NCBI GenBank assembly: GCA_946480485.1
Contig: CAMLJW010000202.1
Span: 1-8,963, forward strand
DNA: 8,963 nt
Source: an uncultured Streptomyces sp.
Lineage (GTDB): Bacteria > Actinomycetota > Actinomycetes > Streptomycetales > Streptomycetaceae
Direction of reading: 5' to 3'
Below the pieces are notes generated by a model. It was not told the DNA's origin. It did not search any database and saw only the letters and a list, made by a program, of their open reading frames with translations. Below, piece after piece: positions 1 to 5,060 of this stretch. The position numbers were made by a program, and so were the translations under genes. The stretch's first letter is position 1. Each line of letters begins with the position of its first letter.

Positions 1-77
1 GACCTAGTCGTTGCATCTGGAGCAGGTGTCGACTTCCCGCAGTCCATGGTTCCGAAGAGGAACACCAGCTCGGGTAG
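1..77 (-). pseudogene. tdk: Thymidine kinase N-terminal remnant (partial at window edge)
   Basis: Read on the minus strand from 77, the frame gives PELVFLFGTMDCGKST. This matches the start of actinobacterial thymidine kinases (PELVFFSGTMDCGKST is the form I recall), including the whole ATP-binding P-loop GTMDCGKST. Thymidine kinase phosphorylates thymidine to dTMP in the salvage pathway. The codon where ATG is expected (77-75) is CTA. I find no ATG or GTG in frame just upstream and no Shine-Dalgarno sequence. After KST the frame reads PAPDATTR, while the next frame reads LLQMQRLG, close to the family's LALQ...HNR, so a one-base shift has probably occurred near position 27. The gene runs off the window at position 1, so an intact remainder cannot be excluded. 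It lies downstream of the phosphodiesterase gene on the same strand, where tdk is expected in Streptomyces. The P-loop identification is strong; the pseudogene status is inference. Confidence 0.65.
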
Positions 78-143
78 GCGAGTTGAGCGCTTTTCGGCAG
101 AAGGGACACACGGTGACGACCGGAGGTGATGGGAGGGCGATGT

Positions 144-169
144 GAGGCGCTGAGGCGCGGAGGCGCTGA
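144..169. repeat. Short 8-bp tandem repeat (GAGGCGCT-type, three units)
   Basis: The units GAGGCGCT, GAGGCGCG and GAGGCGCT begin at 144, 152 and 160, and the last is followed by GA. This gives a 10-base direct repeat (144-153 and 160-169) ending right at the phosphodiesterase stop codon. It is probably replication slippage in the short non-coding gap between the phosphodiesterase gene and the tdk remnant. I see no terminator hairpin in this gap. Confidence 0.55.
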
Positions 170-1417
170 TCAGGAACCAACCTCGAGCAGTGGGACCAAC
201 TGCTCCACGGGTGTCATCGAGCCGTGGTTGCCGACCATCGCGGACTCCTTCGGTTCCCGCTCGGAGGCGATGAGCAGCACGTCGTCGCGAGCCGCCGCGA
301 CCACGTCGCCGATGCGGGCGTACACCCGCTCATCGACCTGACCGGGCGGCCCGAACCAGCCCGCTGCGATCGCCTCGTCCCGGGAAGCCACCCAGAACTG
401 CTCGCCGAGCACCTCGCGCCAGCAGGTCAGGACGTCCGACTCGGCCCCCGGGACCGCGTACACATGCCGGGCGCGGCCCTCGCCGCCGAGCAGGGCGACC
501 CCGGCGCGCAACTCCCAGTCCTCGTCGAAGTCGATGCGGTGCAGCTCGTCGAAGGGGATGTCGATCATGCCGTGGTCTGCGGTGACGTACAGGGCGGTAC
601 GGGGCGGCAGTTGCTCCGCCAGGCGCTGGACAAGGCGGTCCACGTACATGAGCTGTCCGCGCCAGGGGTCCGAGTCGACGCCGAAACGGTGTCCCTTACC
701 GTCCAGCTCGGCGTAGTAGGTGTACACCAACGAGCGGTCGCCGGCGGCGAGTTGCTCGGCCGCGCAGTCCATGCGCTCCTCGCCGGAGAGGCGCCCGTGG
801 AACATGCCGCCGCTCAGCGCGACCTGGGTGAGGGGCGTGTTCTGAAAGGTCGGTGACGAGACCTGTGCGGTGTGCACGCCCGCCGCATCGGCGAGTTGGA
901 AGATCGTGGGATATGGCTGCCACACACCTGGCGCGGTCCACGGCTGCCAGCGCAGCTGGTTCATCAACGCGCCCGTCTCCGGGTTCCGCACGGTGTAGCC
1001 GGGTAGCCCGTGCGCGCCCGGCGGCAGGCCGGTGCCCACGGAGGCGAGCGAGGTCGCGGTGGTCGCGGGGTAGCCGGCGGTGATCGGGCGGCCCGTGCCG
1101 CCGCGTGACGACGACAGCAGGGAGGTCATGAACGGGGCCTCGTCCGGGTGCGCCTTCAGCTGCTCCCAGCCCAGCCCGTCGATCAGAAACACGCAGTTCC
1201 GGTCGGCGGCGGTCAGCTCCGGGATGAGAGCGGTCGTCCCGGGGACTTCCATGCCCGCCGCGAGCGTGGGCAGGAGGTCGGCCAGCGAGCCGACGCCGTA
1301 TGCGGGCACGGGCGCGGAGGCGACAGTAAGCGCTTCCGGGTGCTCCCAGAGGCTGGAGGACGGGGCGGGCACGGGGTGCCCGCCGTCATGGGCGGCGGCG
1401 GGGGACGGGTGGGACAT
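170..1417 (-). CDS. Alkaline phosphatase superfamily phosphodiesterase / nucleotide pyrophosphatase-like protein (PF01663 type)
   Basis: This 415-residue protein has the two-metal hydrolase core of the type I phosphodiesterase/nucleotide pyrophosphatase family. The metal and nucleophile motifs appear in the expected order: FLIDGLG (Asp80), YPATTATSL (nucleophilic Thr119 or Thr120), YYAELDGKGH (Asp239, His243), TADHGM (Asp281, His282) and GNHGS (His398). All ligands look present, so the enzyme should be active on a phosphodiester or pyrophosphate bond; the substrate cannot be told. No signal peptide is evident: the N-terminus is a Pro/Ala/His-rich tail followed by a soluble fold, so a cytoplasmic location is likely. 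The ATG overlaps the TGA of the upstream DUF5998 gene by one base (TGATG at 1419-1415), implying co-transcription and coupled translation. The start is supported by this overlap. In the Streptomyces chromosomes I recall, tdk comes next; here only a remnant remains. Confidence 0.9.
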   Translation of the reverse strand: MSHPSPAAAHDGGHPVPAPSSSLWEHPEALTVASAPVPAYGVGSLADLLPTLAAGMEVPGTTALIPELTAADRNCVFLIDGLGWEQLKAHPDEAPFMTSLLSSSRGGTGRPITAGYPATTATSLASVGTGLPPGAHGLPGYTVRNPETGALMNQLRWQPWTAPGVWQPYPTIFQLADAAGVHTAQVSSPTFQNTPLTQVALSGGMFHGRLSGEERMDCAAEQLAAGDRSLVYTYYAELDGKGHRFGVDSDPWRGQLMYVDRLVQRLAEQLPPRTALYVTADHGMIDIPFDELHRIDFDEDWELRAGVALLGGEGRARHVYAVPGAESDVLTCWREVLGEQFWVASRDEAIAAGWFGPPGQVDERVYARIGDVVAAARDDVLLIASEREPKESAMVGNHGSMTPVEQLVPLLEVGS

Positions 1418-2004
1418 CAGCGCGTGACGTCCGCGGTCGCCTCGGAGAGCGACTGCGCGAAGGCAAGCGTCTGCCGCACGGCGTCCGGGCCGTCCCCGGC
1501 CTCGCTGACACGCAGGCTGAGGTCGTCCGCCGTCGAACTGCCCGTGTACCCGTGGTCCGCCTCACAATTGGGGTCGCCGCAGGCCGCCGGCTCCAGGTCG
1601 AGGCGGGAGACCGCGCCCCAGCCGATGGTCAGCACGAGCTCGCGGGGCAGCGTCCCCGGCACGTACTTCTCCGGGTTGGCGACGACCCGGCTGAGCACGA
1701 CCGACGAGATCCGGCCAAGCTTCACGGACTCGGTGGACGTCGTCGCGTACGGCGTCGGCGAGGTGCTGTCCGCCGCCTGCTCGTCGGTGTGGCTCACGAT
1801 GAAGCGGTTGGCCGTGAGGACGAGCACCGTCACGTGCCGACGGACCTCGTTGGCGTCGAACGTCGTCTCCTGGTGGACCAGATACGACCTGATGGCCTCG
1901 CCGCCGACAGCGGCCTCCACCGCCTCGGCCACGAGAGCCGGGTAGTAGCCGCTGCGCTCGATCGCCGCCCGCAGCCCCTGGGTCGTCGTACTGGTCTTGG
2001 CCAT
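1417..2004 (-). CDS. DUF5998 family protein (conserved actinobacterial, unknown function)
   Basis: This 195-residue protein begins MAKTSTTTQGLRAAIERSGYY and matches the small conserved actinobacterial family annotated as DUF5998. No function is established that I know of. An alpha-helical N-terminus (residues 8-45) precedes a beta-rich middle (55-135). A Cys142-x4-Cys147-x3-His151 cluster (CGDPNCEADHGY) could bind a metal, which is inference. I chose the ATG at 2004 because it begins the conserved sequence and has an AGGA element about 10 bases upstream. An ATG at 2013 in the same frame has poorer spacing. The frame stays open upstream to 2313, but that extension is the decayed GNAT/ligase remnant and is unlikely to be translated as part of this protein. 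The gene is coupled to the downstream phosphodiesterase. With its upstream neighbour broken, it is unclear where its promoter lies; I see no convincing one. Confidence 0.82.
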   Translation of the reverse strand: MAKTSTTTQGLRAAIERSGYYPALVAEAVEAAVGGEAIRSYLVHQETTFDANEVRRHVTVLVLTANRFIVSHTDEQAADSTSPTPYATTSTESVKLGRISSVVLSRVVANPEKYVPGTLPRELVLTIGWGAVSRLDLEPAACGDPNCEADHGYTGSSTADDLSLRVSEAGDGPDAVRQTLAFAQSLSEATADVTR

Positions 2005-2045
2005 GACGCCCATCCTACGGGGGCGCACCGACTGCGAGGCACCGC

Positions 2046-2385
2046 TCAGTACACGGGAACGTGCGCGGGCCGAGGTCGTCGCGGGCGGGCGGGGGCGCGA
2101 GCCGCACGGAGGCCGGCTGGCGCGCCAGCAGAAGTCCCGCGTCGACCAACTCGGTGATCGTGTCCACCCGATGACCCCGGCCCGCCGCAGCAGCGCGGAG
2201 ACGGTCGCGTGCGGCAGCCGTGTGGCCCGTACGGCGTGCCCCGGGGGGCGTGGCCGCTGTGCCGCGCACCCTGTACGACGACGAGCGGTTTGGCGGCGGC
2301 GGTCCGCCGCCACGAGCCGGGTGAACTTCCGCTGGTTCCCGATGGATTCGAGGTACAGGAGGGGGACATCGGCGTCGGGGTCGTC
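2046..2385 (-). pseudogene. Remnant of a bifunctional GNAT acetyltransferase/acetate-CoA ligase (NDP-forming acyl-CoA synthetase-like) gene
   Basis: No single frame is a good gene, but conserved ligase-domain sequence can be followed across three minus-strand frames. From 2385 one frame gives DDPDADVPLLYLESIGNQRK, continuing to FTRL. Near 2312 it moves to a second frame, WRRTAAAKPLVVVQGARHSG. Near 2240, in a C/G run, it returns to the first frame, GHAVRATRLPHATVSALLRR, continuing AGVI. Near 2170 it moves to a third frame, RVDTITELVDAGLLLARQP, ending at 2114. Joined, this is one continuous stretch of the CoA-ligase part of Streptomyces GNAT/acetate-CoA ligase proteins, which usually lie between ptsH and the DUF5998 gene. 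Such proteins are about 900 residues; roughly 90 remain. The GNAT domain is gone, as is most of the ligase. The tail SVRLAPPPARDDLGPR followed by a TGA at 2046 may be the original C-terminus joined by an internal deletion, which is less certain. In related actinobacteria such proteins acetylate lysines of acyl-CoA synthetases. Confidence 0.78.
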
Positions 2386-2444
2386 GTACGTGCGGCCTGT
2401 GGCGGGCTCAGCACCCGCTCGGGGCTCCCGTCACCTTGTGGAAC

Positions 2445-2460
2445 GATGGTCTAGACAACT
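2445..2460 (+). promoter_or_regulatory. Probable DasR operator (dre site) upstream of ptsH
   Basis: The 16-mer GATGGTCTAGACAACT matches the DasR-responsive element consensus ACTGGTCTAGACCAGT at 12 of 16 positions, including the central TGGTCTAGAC. It lies 26 bases upstream of the ptsH start codon. DasR is the GntR/HutC-family repressor that senses glucosamine-6-phosphate in Streptomyces and is known to control general PTS genes including ptsH. The centre (GTCTAGAC) is a perfect palindrome and the outer right arm is weaker. I did not find a convincing -35/-10 pair around it. Confidence 0.8.
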
Positions 2461-2486
2461 GTGAGACATTTGAAGGGCAGCATCAC

Positions 2487-2768
2487 ATGGCTGAGCGCCG
2501 CGTCAACGTCGGCTGGGCCGAGGGCCTCCACGCCCGCCCCGCCTCCCTCTTCGTCCGTGCGGCCACGGCCGCCGGCGTCCCCGTGACGATCGCCAAGACG
2601 GGCGGCAACCCGGTCAACGCCGCATCCGTGCTCGCCGTGCTGGGCCTGGGCGCCCAGGGCGGCGAGGAGATCGTCCTGGCCTCCGACGCCGAGGGCGCGG
2701 ACGCCGCGCTCGACCGCCTGGCGAAGCTGGTCACCGAGGGGCTTGAGGAGCTCCCCGAGACGGTCTGA
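2487..2768 (+). CDS. ptsH: Phosphocarrier protein HPr of the phosphotransferase system
   Basis: This 93-residue protein is the full length of HPr. It accepts a phosphoryl group from enzyme I on His15 and passes it to sugar-specific EIIA components in the cytoplasm. His15 sits in the conserved motif GLHARPAS (residues 13-20). Ser47 in VNAASVLAVLGLG occupies the regulatory serine position of low-GC Gram-positive HPr proteins, but most Streptomyces appear to lack HPr kinase, so its use here is doubtful. The ATG at 2487 is preceded by GAAGGG at a suitable distance and starts the conserved MAERRVNVGWAEGLH. The gene stands alone: enzyme I and IIA are not adjacent. The DasR-type operator just upstream links its expression to N-acetylglucosamine/chitin-derived signals. 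It converges on the GntR-family gene across a 216-base gap. Confidence 0.96.
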   Translation: MAERRVNVGWAEGLHARPASLFVRAATAAGVPVTIAKTGGNPVNAASVLAVLGLGAQGGEEIVLASDAEGADAALDRLAKLVTEGLEELPETV

Positions 2769-2838
2769 GCCAGACCTCCGAGCCGACGCCGCCCCCGCGG
2801 ACGTGGTTGCGCGCCGCTGGGGTTCCTCCCTTGATGGT

Positions 2839-2854
2839 TGCGGCGCTTGCCGCA
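2839..2854 (+). terminator. Candidate hairpin downstream of ptsH
   Basis: TGCGGC-GCTT-GCCGCA forms a 6-bp perfect stem with a four-base loop, 70 bases after the ptsH stop codon and before the convergent GntR gene. There is no T-run after it, which is common for Streptomyces terminators. The short stem makes the call tentative. The rest of the gap (2855-2984) is relatively AT-rich for this window and holds no other feature I can support. Confidence 0.4.
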
Positions 2855-2984
2855 GCAGGGACATCGTCCGCACACACAACCAAAAGGGCTCGCCTGAAAT
2901 ATCAGACAGGCCCATTACAGGTCCCGATTGTGGGCAGCAAAAATATCCCCCTCGAATTACTCCCCCTTGCATACGGCTCTCGTG

Positions 2985-3677
2985 TTAAATCCGCAGGCCC
3001 GTCACGTTTACGGAATGTTGCGAAGTCCTCACACGCTCGCGATCACCGCGTTCGAGAAAGCGCAGCCGGTGCGCGGCCGTCGCCCGTTCGGTGTGCGACG
3101 CCGTGATCGCACGGGCCCGCTCGCTGTCGCCGCGCGCGACGGCGTCCACGATGCCGCCGTGCTCCGCCCAGGACTCGGCGGGGTGGGTCGGCGCCTCGAC
3201 CGCGTACATCCAGGCGATCTTGTGCCGCAACTGGGTGAGCATCGAGGTCAGCGCGGGACTGCCGGAGGCCTGTGCGAGCGTCTCGTGGAACCAGCCACCC
3301 AGGGAGCGCAGATCCTCGCTGTGGCCCCTCCTGGCCCGCCTCTGCCCCAGCCTGACCAGACCCCGCAGCACCTTCAGGTGCGCCTCGGTGCGGCGCTGCG
3401 CGGCACGCGCGGCACCCAGCGGTTCCAGCAGCATGCGCATCTCCAGGAGGTCGGCGGCCTCCTGCTCGGTGGGTTCCGCGACGCACGCGCCCGCGTGCCG
3501 ACGGGTCACGACGAAACCCTCCGCCTCCAGGGTGCGCAGCGCCTCACGCACGGGGACGCGCGAGACGCCGTAGCGACGCGCGAGCAGTTCTTCGGTGAGC
3601 CGGCCGCCGCGCTCGTGAACACCCGCGACGATGTCGTCACGGATCGCCGTGCATACCGAGTGCGCGGGAATACGCAT
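2985..3677 (-). CDS. GntR-family transcriptional regulator, FadR/FCD subfamily
   Basis: This 230-residue protein has a winged helix-turn-helix at residues 5-65, with the recognition motif YGVSRVPVREALRTLEAEG, and a helical FCD ligand-binding domain at residues 72-215. Candidate metal or ligand residues typical of FCD domains are His131 in WFHETLAQASGSP, His173 in EHGGIVDAV and His195 in SHTERA. The Asp usually found a few residues before the FH pair appears to be absent (LGGWFH), so the metal site may be altered. The ATG at 3677 has a strong GGAGG seven bases upstream. Regulators of this type usually sense small carboxylic acids and often repress their own or adjacent genes. Here the neighbours are ptsH, which converges, and the M23 gene upstream, which has its own terminator. 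The target is therefore not evident beyond possible autoregulation at the inverted repeats in its promoter region. It differs in subfamily from DasR. Confidence 0.9.
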   Translation of the reverse strand: MRIPAHSVCTAIRDDIVAGVHERGGRLTEELLARRYGVSRVPVREALRTLEAEGFVVTRRHAGACVAEPTEQEAADLLEMRMLLEPLGAARAAQRRTEAHLKVLRGLVRLGQRRARRGHSEDLRSLGGWFHETLAQASGSPALTSMLTQLRHKIAWMYAVEAPTHPAESWAEHGGIVDAVARGDSERARAITASHTERATAAHRLRFLERGDRERVRTSQHSVNVTGLRI

Positions 3678-3699
3678 GCCCGGACCTCCGCCTTAATCC

Positions 3700-3712
3700 C
3701 CGCGACACGCGG
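3700..3712. repeat. Perfect inverted repeat in the GntR 5' leader
   Basis: CCGCG-ACA-CGCGG is a perfect 5-3-5 palindrome lying 23-35 bases upstream of the GntR start codon, between the likely transcription start and the ribosome binding site. It could be an operator or a leader hairpin; short GC palindromes also occur by chance in this genome. Confidence 0.4.
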
Positions 3713-3734
3713 TCGATTGACGCCTTGTTCGGTG

Positions 3735-3778
3735 ACTCTATTGCAGAAAGCCGGAGATTCCGACGGCGGACCGGAATC
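3735..3778 (-). promoter_or_regulatory. Putative promoter and operator of the GntR regulator gene
   Basis: On the minus strand TAGAGT (3740-3735) is a good Streptomyces -10 element, but no clear -35 stands 17-18 bases upstream. Overlapping the -35 position is an inverted repeat with 7-bp arms, GATTCCG (3756-3762) and CGGAATC (3772-3778), separated by nine bases. The arrangement suits a GntR-type protein binding across its own promoter. AT-rich DNA (3781-3800) lies just upstream. That this is an autoregulatory site is inference. Confidence 0.45.
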
Positions 3779-3849
3779 CAAGGATATTTTTTTAACTAAA
3801 AGACGTCTATGGAAGGCAGTCGCCCCATCGGTACCCCGTCGGCACCACG

Positions 3850-3882
3850 GGAAGGCCCCGGCTCGGTGAGCCGGAGCCTTCC
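3850..3882 (-). terminator. Terminator of the M23 peptidase gene
   Basis: Positions 3850-3864 pair with 3868-3882 as a 15-position stem containing one C/A mismatch (3857/3875) and a three-base loop GGT. It starts 20 bases after the M23 stop codon on the minus strand. The stem is GC-rich without a clear T-tract, as is usual in Streptomyces. It separates the M23 transcript from the GntR gene downstream. Confidence 0.8.
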
Positions 3883-3901
3883 GGTGCGATCCGGTGACTC
3901 G

Positions 3902-4687
3902 TCAGACGTTCACGCCGTGCGAGCGGAGGTAGGCGAGGGGGTCGATGTCCGAGCCGTACTCCGGAGACGTACGCACCTCGAAGTGAAGGTGCGCTCCCGT
4001 GACGTTTCCGGTGGCCCCGGAGAGGGCTATCTGCTGGCCCGAGGTGACGGTCTGGCCGACGGAGACGGAGATGGAGGACAAGTGGGCGTACTGGGTGTAC
4101 GTGCCATCGTTCATCTTGACGACGACCTGGTTGCCGTACGCGCCTTCCCAGCCGACCTCGACGACGGTGCCGGATCCCACGGCGTGCACCACCGTGCCGC
4201 TCGCGGCGTGGAAGTCGATACCGGTGTGGCTGCCGGAGGACCAGACGGCGCCGCCGGCCTGGTAGCCGGTAGAGACGTACGAGCCGCCGATCGGCGCGGT
4301 GTAGGAATTGAGGCGCTCGCGCTCGGCCTCACGGGCCGTGCGCTCCTTGGCCTCGCGCTCCTTCCTGGCCTTCTCCTCCGCCCTGGCCTTCTTGTCGGCG
4401 GCCCGCATCTTCGCGGCCTCCTCGGCCTTCTTGAGGGCCGCGGCCTCGTCGGCGGCGTGCTGCTGGGCGGCGGCCTGGGCGTCGATCTGCTCGGCGACCG
4501 AGTCGCCGATGGTGAGGGCCCGGGTCAGCCCTGTCCGCCCGACCGAGGTATCGGCAGCGAGCGCCGGGGCGGCCAGGGTGCCGATGACACCGGTGGTGGC
4601 GAGCGACGCGACGCCCACGGTCCTCGTGGTCGTGCGCTGCACACGGCTCGGGCGACGGTGCTTCCCGGTGGCGCGGGTGAACGCCAT
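3902..4687 (-). CDS. Secreted M23 (LytM-type) peptidoglycan endopeptidase
   Basis: This 261-residue protein has a basic N-terminus (residues 1-22), a hydrophobic segment and an APALA-ADT signal-peptidase I site near residue 44, so it should be exported. Residues 64-126 form a charged Ala/Glu/Lys/Arg-rich coiled coil. Residues 130-261 are the M23 domain, with the zinc motif HTGID (His154, Asp158), YAHLS (His202) and HLHFEVR (His233, His235); all ligands and the catalytic histidine are present. The predicted role is cleavage of peptidoglycan cross-bridges during growth, branching or germination. The ATG at 4687 is preceded by AAGGA about 11 bases upstream and begins the signal peptide. The gene is monocistronic: it has its own promoter, a c-di-AMP riboswitch in the leader and a terminator after the stop. 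Streptomyces cell-wall hydrolase genes are known to carry this riboswitch class. Confidence 0.93.
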   Translation of the reverse strand: MAFTRATGKHRRPSRVQRTTTRTVGVASLATTGVIGTLAAPALAADTSVGRTGLTRALTIGDSVAEQIDAQAAAQQHAADEAAALKKAEEAAKMRAADKKARAEEKARKEREAKERTAREAERERLNSYTAPIGGSYVSTGYQAGGAVWSSGSHTGIDFHAASGTVVHAVGSGTVVEVGWEGAYGNQVVVKMNDGTYTQYAHLSSISVSVGQTVTSGQQIALSGATGNVTGAHLHFEVRTSPEYGSDIDPLAYLRSHGVNV

Positions 4688-4711
4688 GAAGTGGCTGGTC
4701 CTTTCCTTCCT

Positions 4712-4850
4712 TCTCGCCTACCGGGTTAGCTGACGGGTTCGGAGCAGGAAGGTCTCCTACGGGCCCCCTGCGGAGGGCGCCCGATTCACCCCGGGGACTG
4801 CGATGGGTCCCCGGCTCCCCTGGCTCGCGCCGTACGGGGACTCGGCGATG
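4712..4850 (-). promoter_or_regulatory. c-di-AMP riboswitch (ydaO-yuaA class) in the M23 gene leader
   Basis: Read on the minus strand, the leader carries the signature blocks of the ydaO class in order: TCGCC (4848-4844), AGGGGAGCC (4821-4813), a hairpin GGGGAC/GTCCCC (4812-4807 and 4798-4793), the hallmark GGGGTGAATC (4792-4783), and GAACCCGTCAGCTAACCCGG (from 4737) followed by TAGGCGA ending at 4714. The closing stem pairs TCGCC with GGCGA (4718-4714). The aptamer ends about 25 bases before the start codon, leaving little room for a separate expression platform. In Streptomyces this class is reported to lower expression of wall hydrolases when c-di-AMP binds. The class assignment rests on conserved primary and secondary structure; boundaries are approximate. 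Confidence 0.93.
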
Positions 4851-4900
4851 ACTGTCCGGTGCCGCGGGTGCGGCGCACTGCCTTGCGAACAGCCGTACCG

Positions 4901-4930
4901 ACGCTAAGCGGGCCGTCTTTCAATCCACAA
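4901..4930 (-). promoter_or_regulatory. Putative promoter of the riboswitch-M23 transcript
   Basis: On the minus strand TTGTGG (4930-4925) is followed after 17 bases by TTAGCG (4907-4902), or after 18 bases by TAGCGT (4906-4901), a reasonable match to a primary-sigma promoter. Transcription would start near 4894, about 45 bases before the riboswitch closing stem. The remaining bases between here and the M16 terminator (4931-5009) show nothing I can identify. Confidence 0.55.
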
Positions 4931-5009
4931 ACGGAACAAGGCTTTTGTAGCGTACGCCACAGGGCAGACAGGTAACCTCCCTACCAATACGGGCCAACTG
5001 CGGACCAAC

Positions 5010-5045
5010 AGGGGCCCTGGAGACTCCTCAGTCTCCAGGGCCCCT
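5010..5045 (-). terminator. Strong terminator of the M16 peptidase operon
   Basis: Positions 5010-5025 and 5030-5045 form a perfect 16-bp stem with the four-base loop CCTC, beginning 15 bases after the stop codon of the second M16 gene. It is the strongest hairpin in the window. Being perfect, it would fold in transcripts from either strand. On the minus strand only a weak T-rich stretch follows. Confidence 0.88.
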
Positions 5046-5060
5046 CAGTGCCGGTCGGCT

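Noticed and set aside
224..856. 210-codon plus-strand frame opposite the phosphodiesterase gene
   Set aside because: It is antisense to a gene with a complete catalytic motif set and has no recognisable domain.
2005..2313. N-terminal extension of about 100 residues on the DUF5998 protein
   Set aside because: The extension is partly ligase remnant in frame and partly frameshifted junk. The conserved family start and ribosome binding site are at 2004.
2893..2910. CCTG...CAGG symmetry in the ptsH-GntR gap
   Set aside because: Only four-base arms with an unpaired centre; too weak for an operator or terminator.
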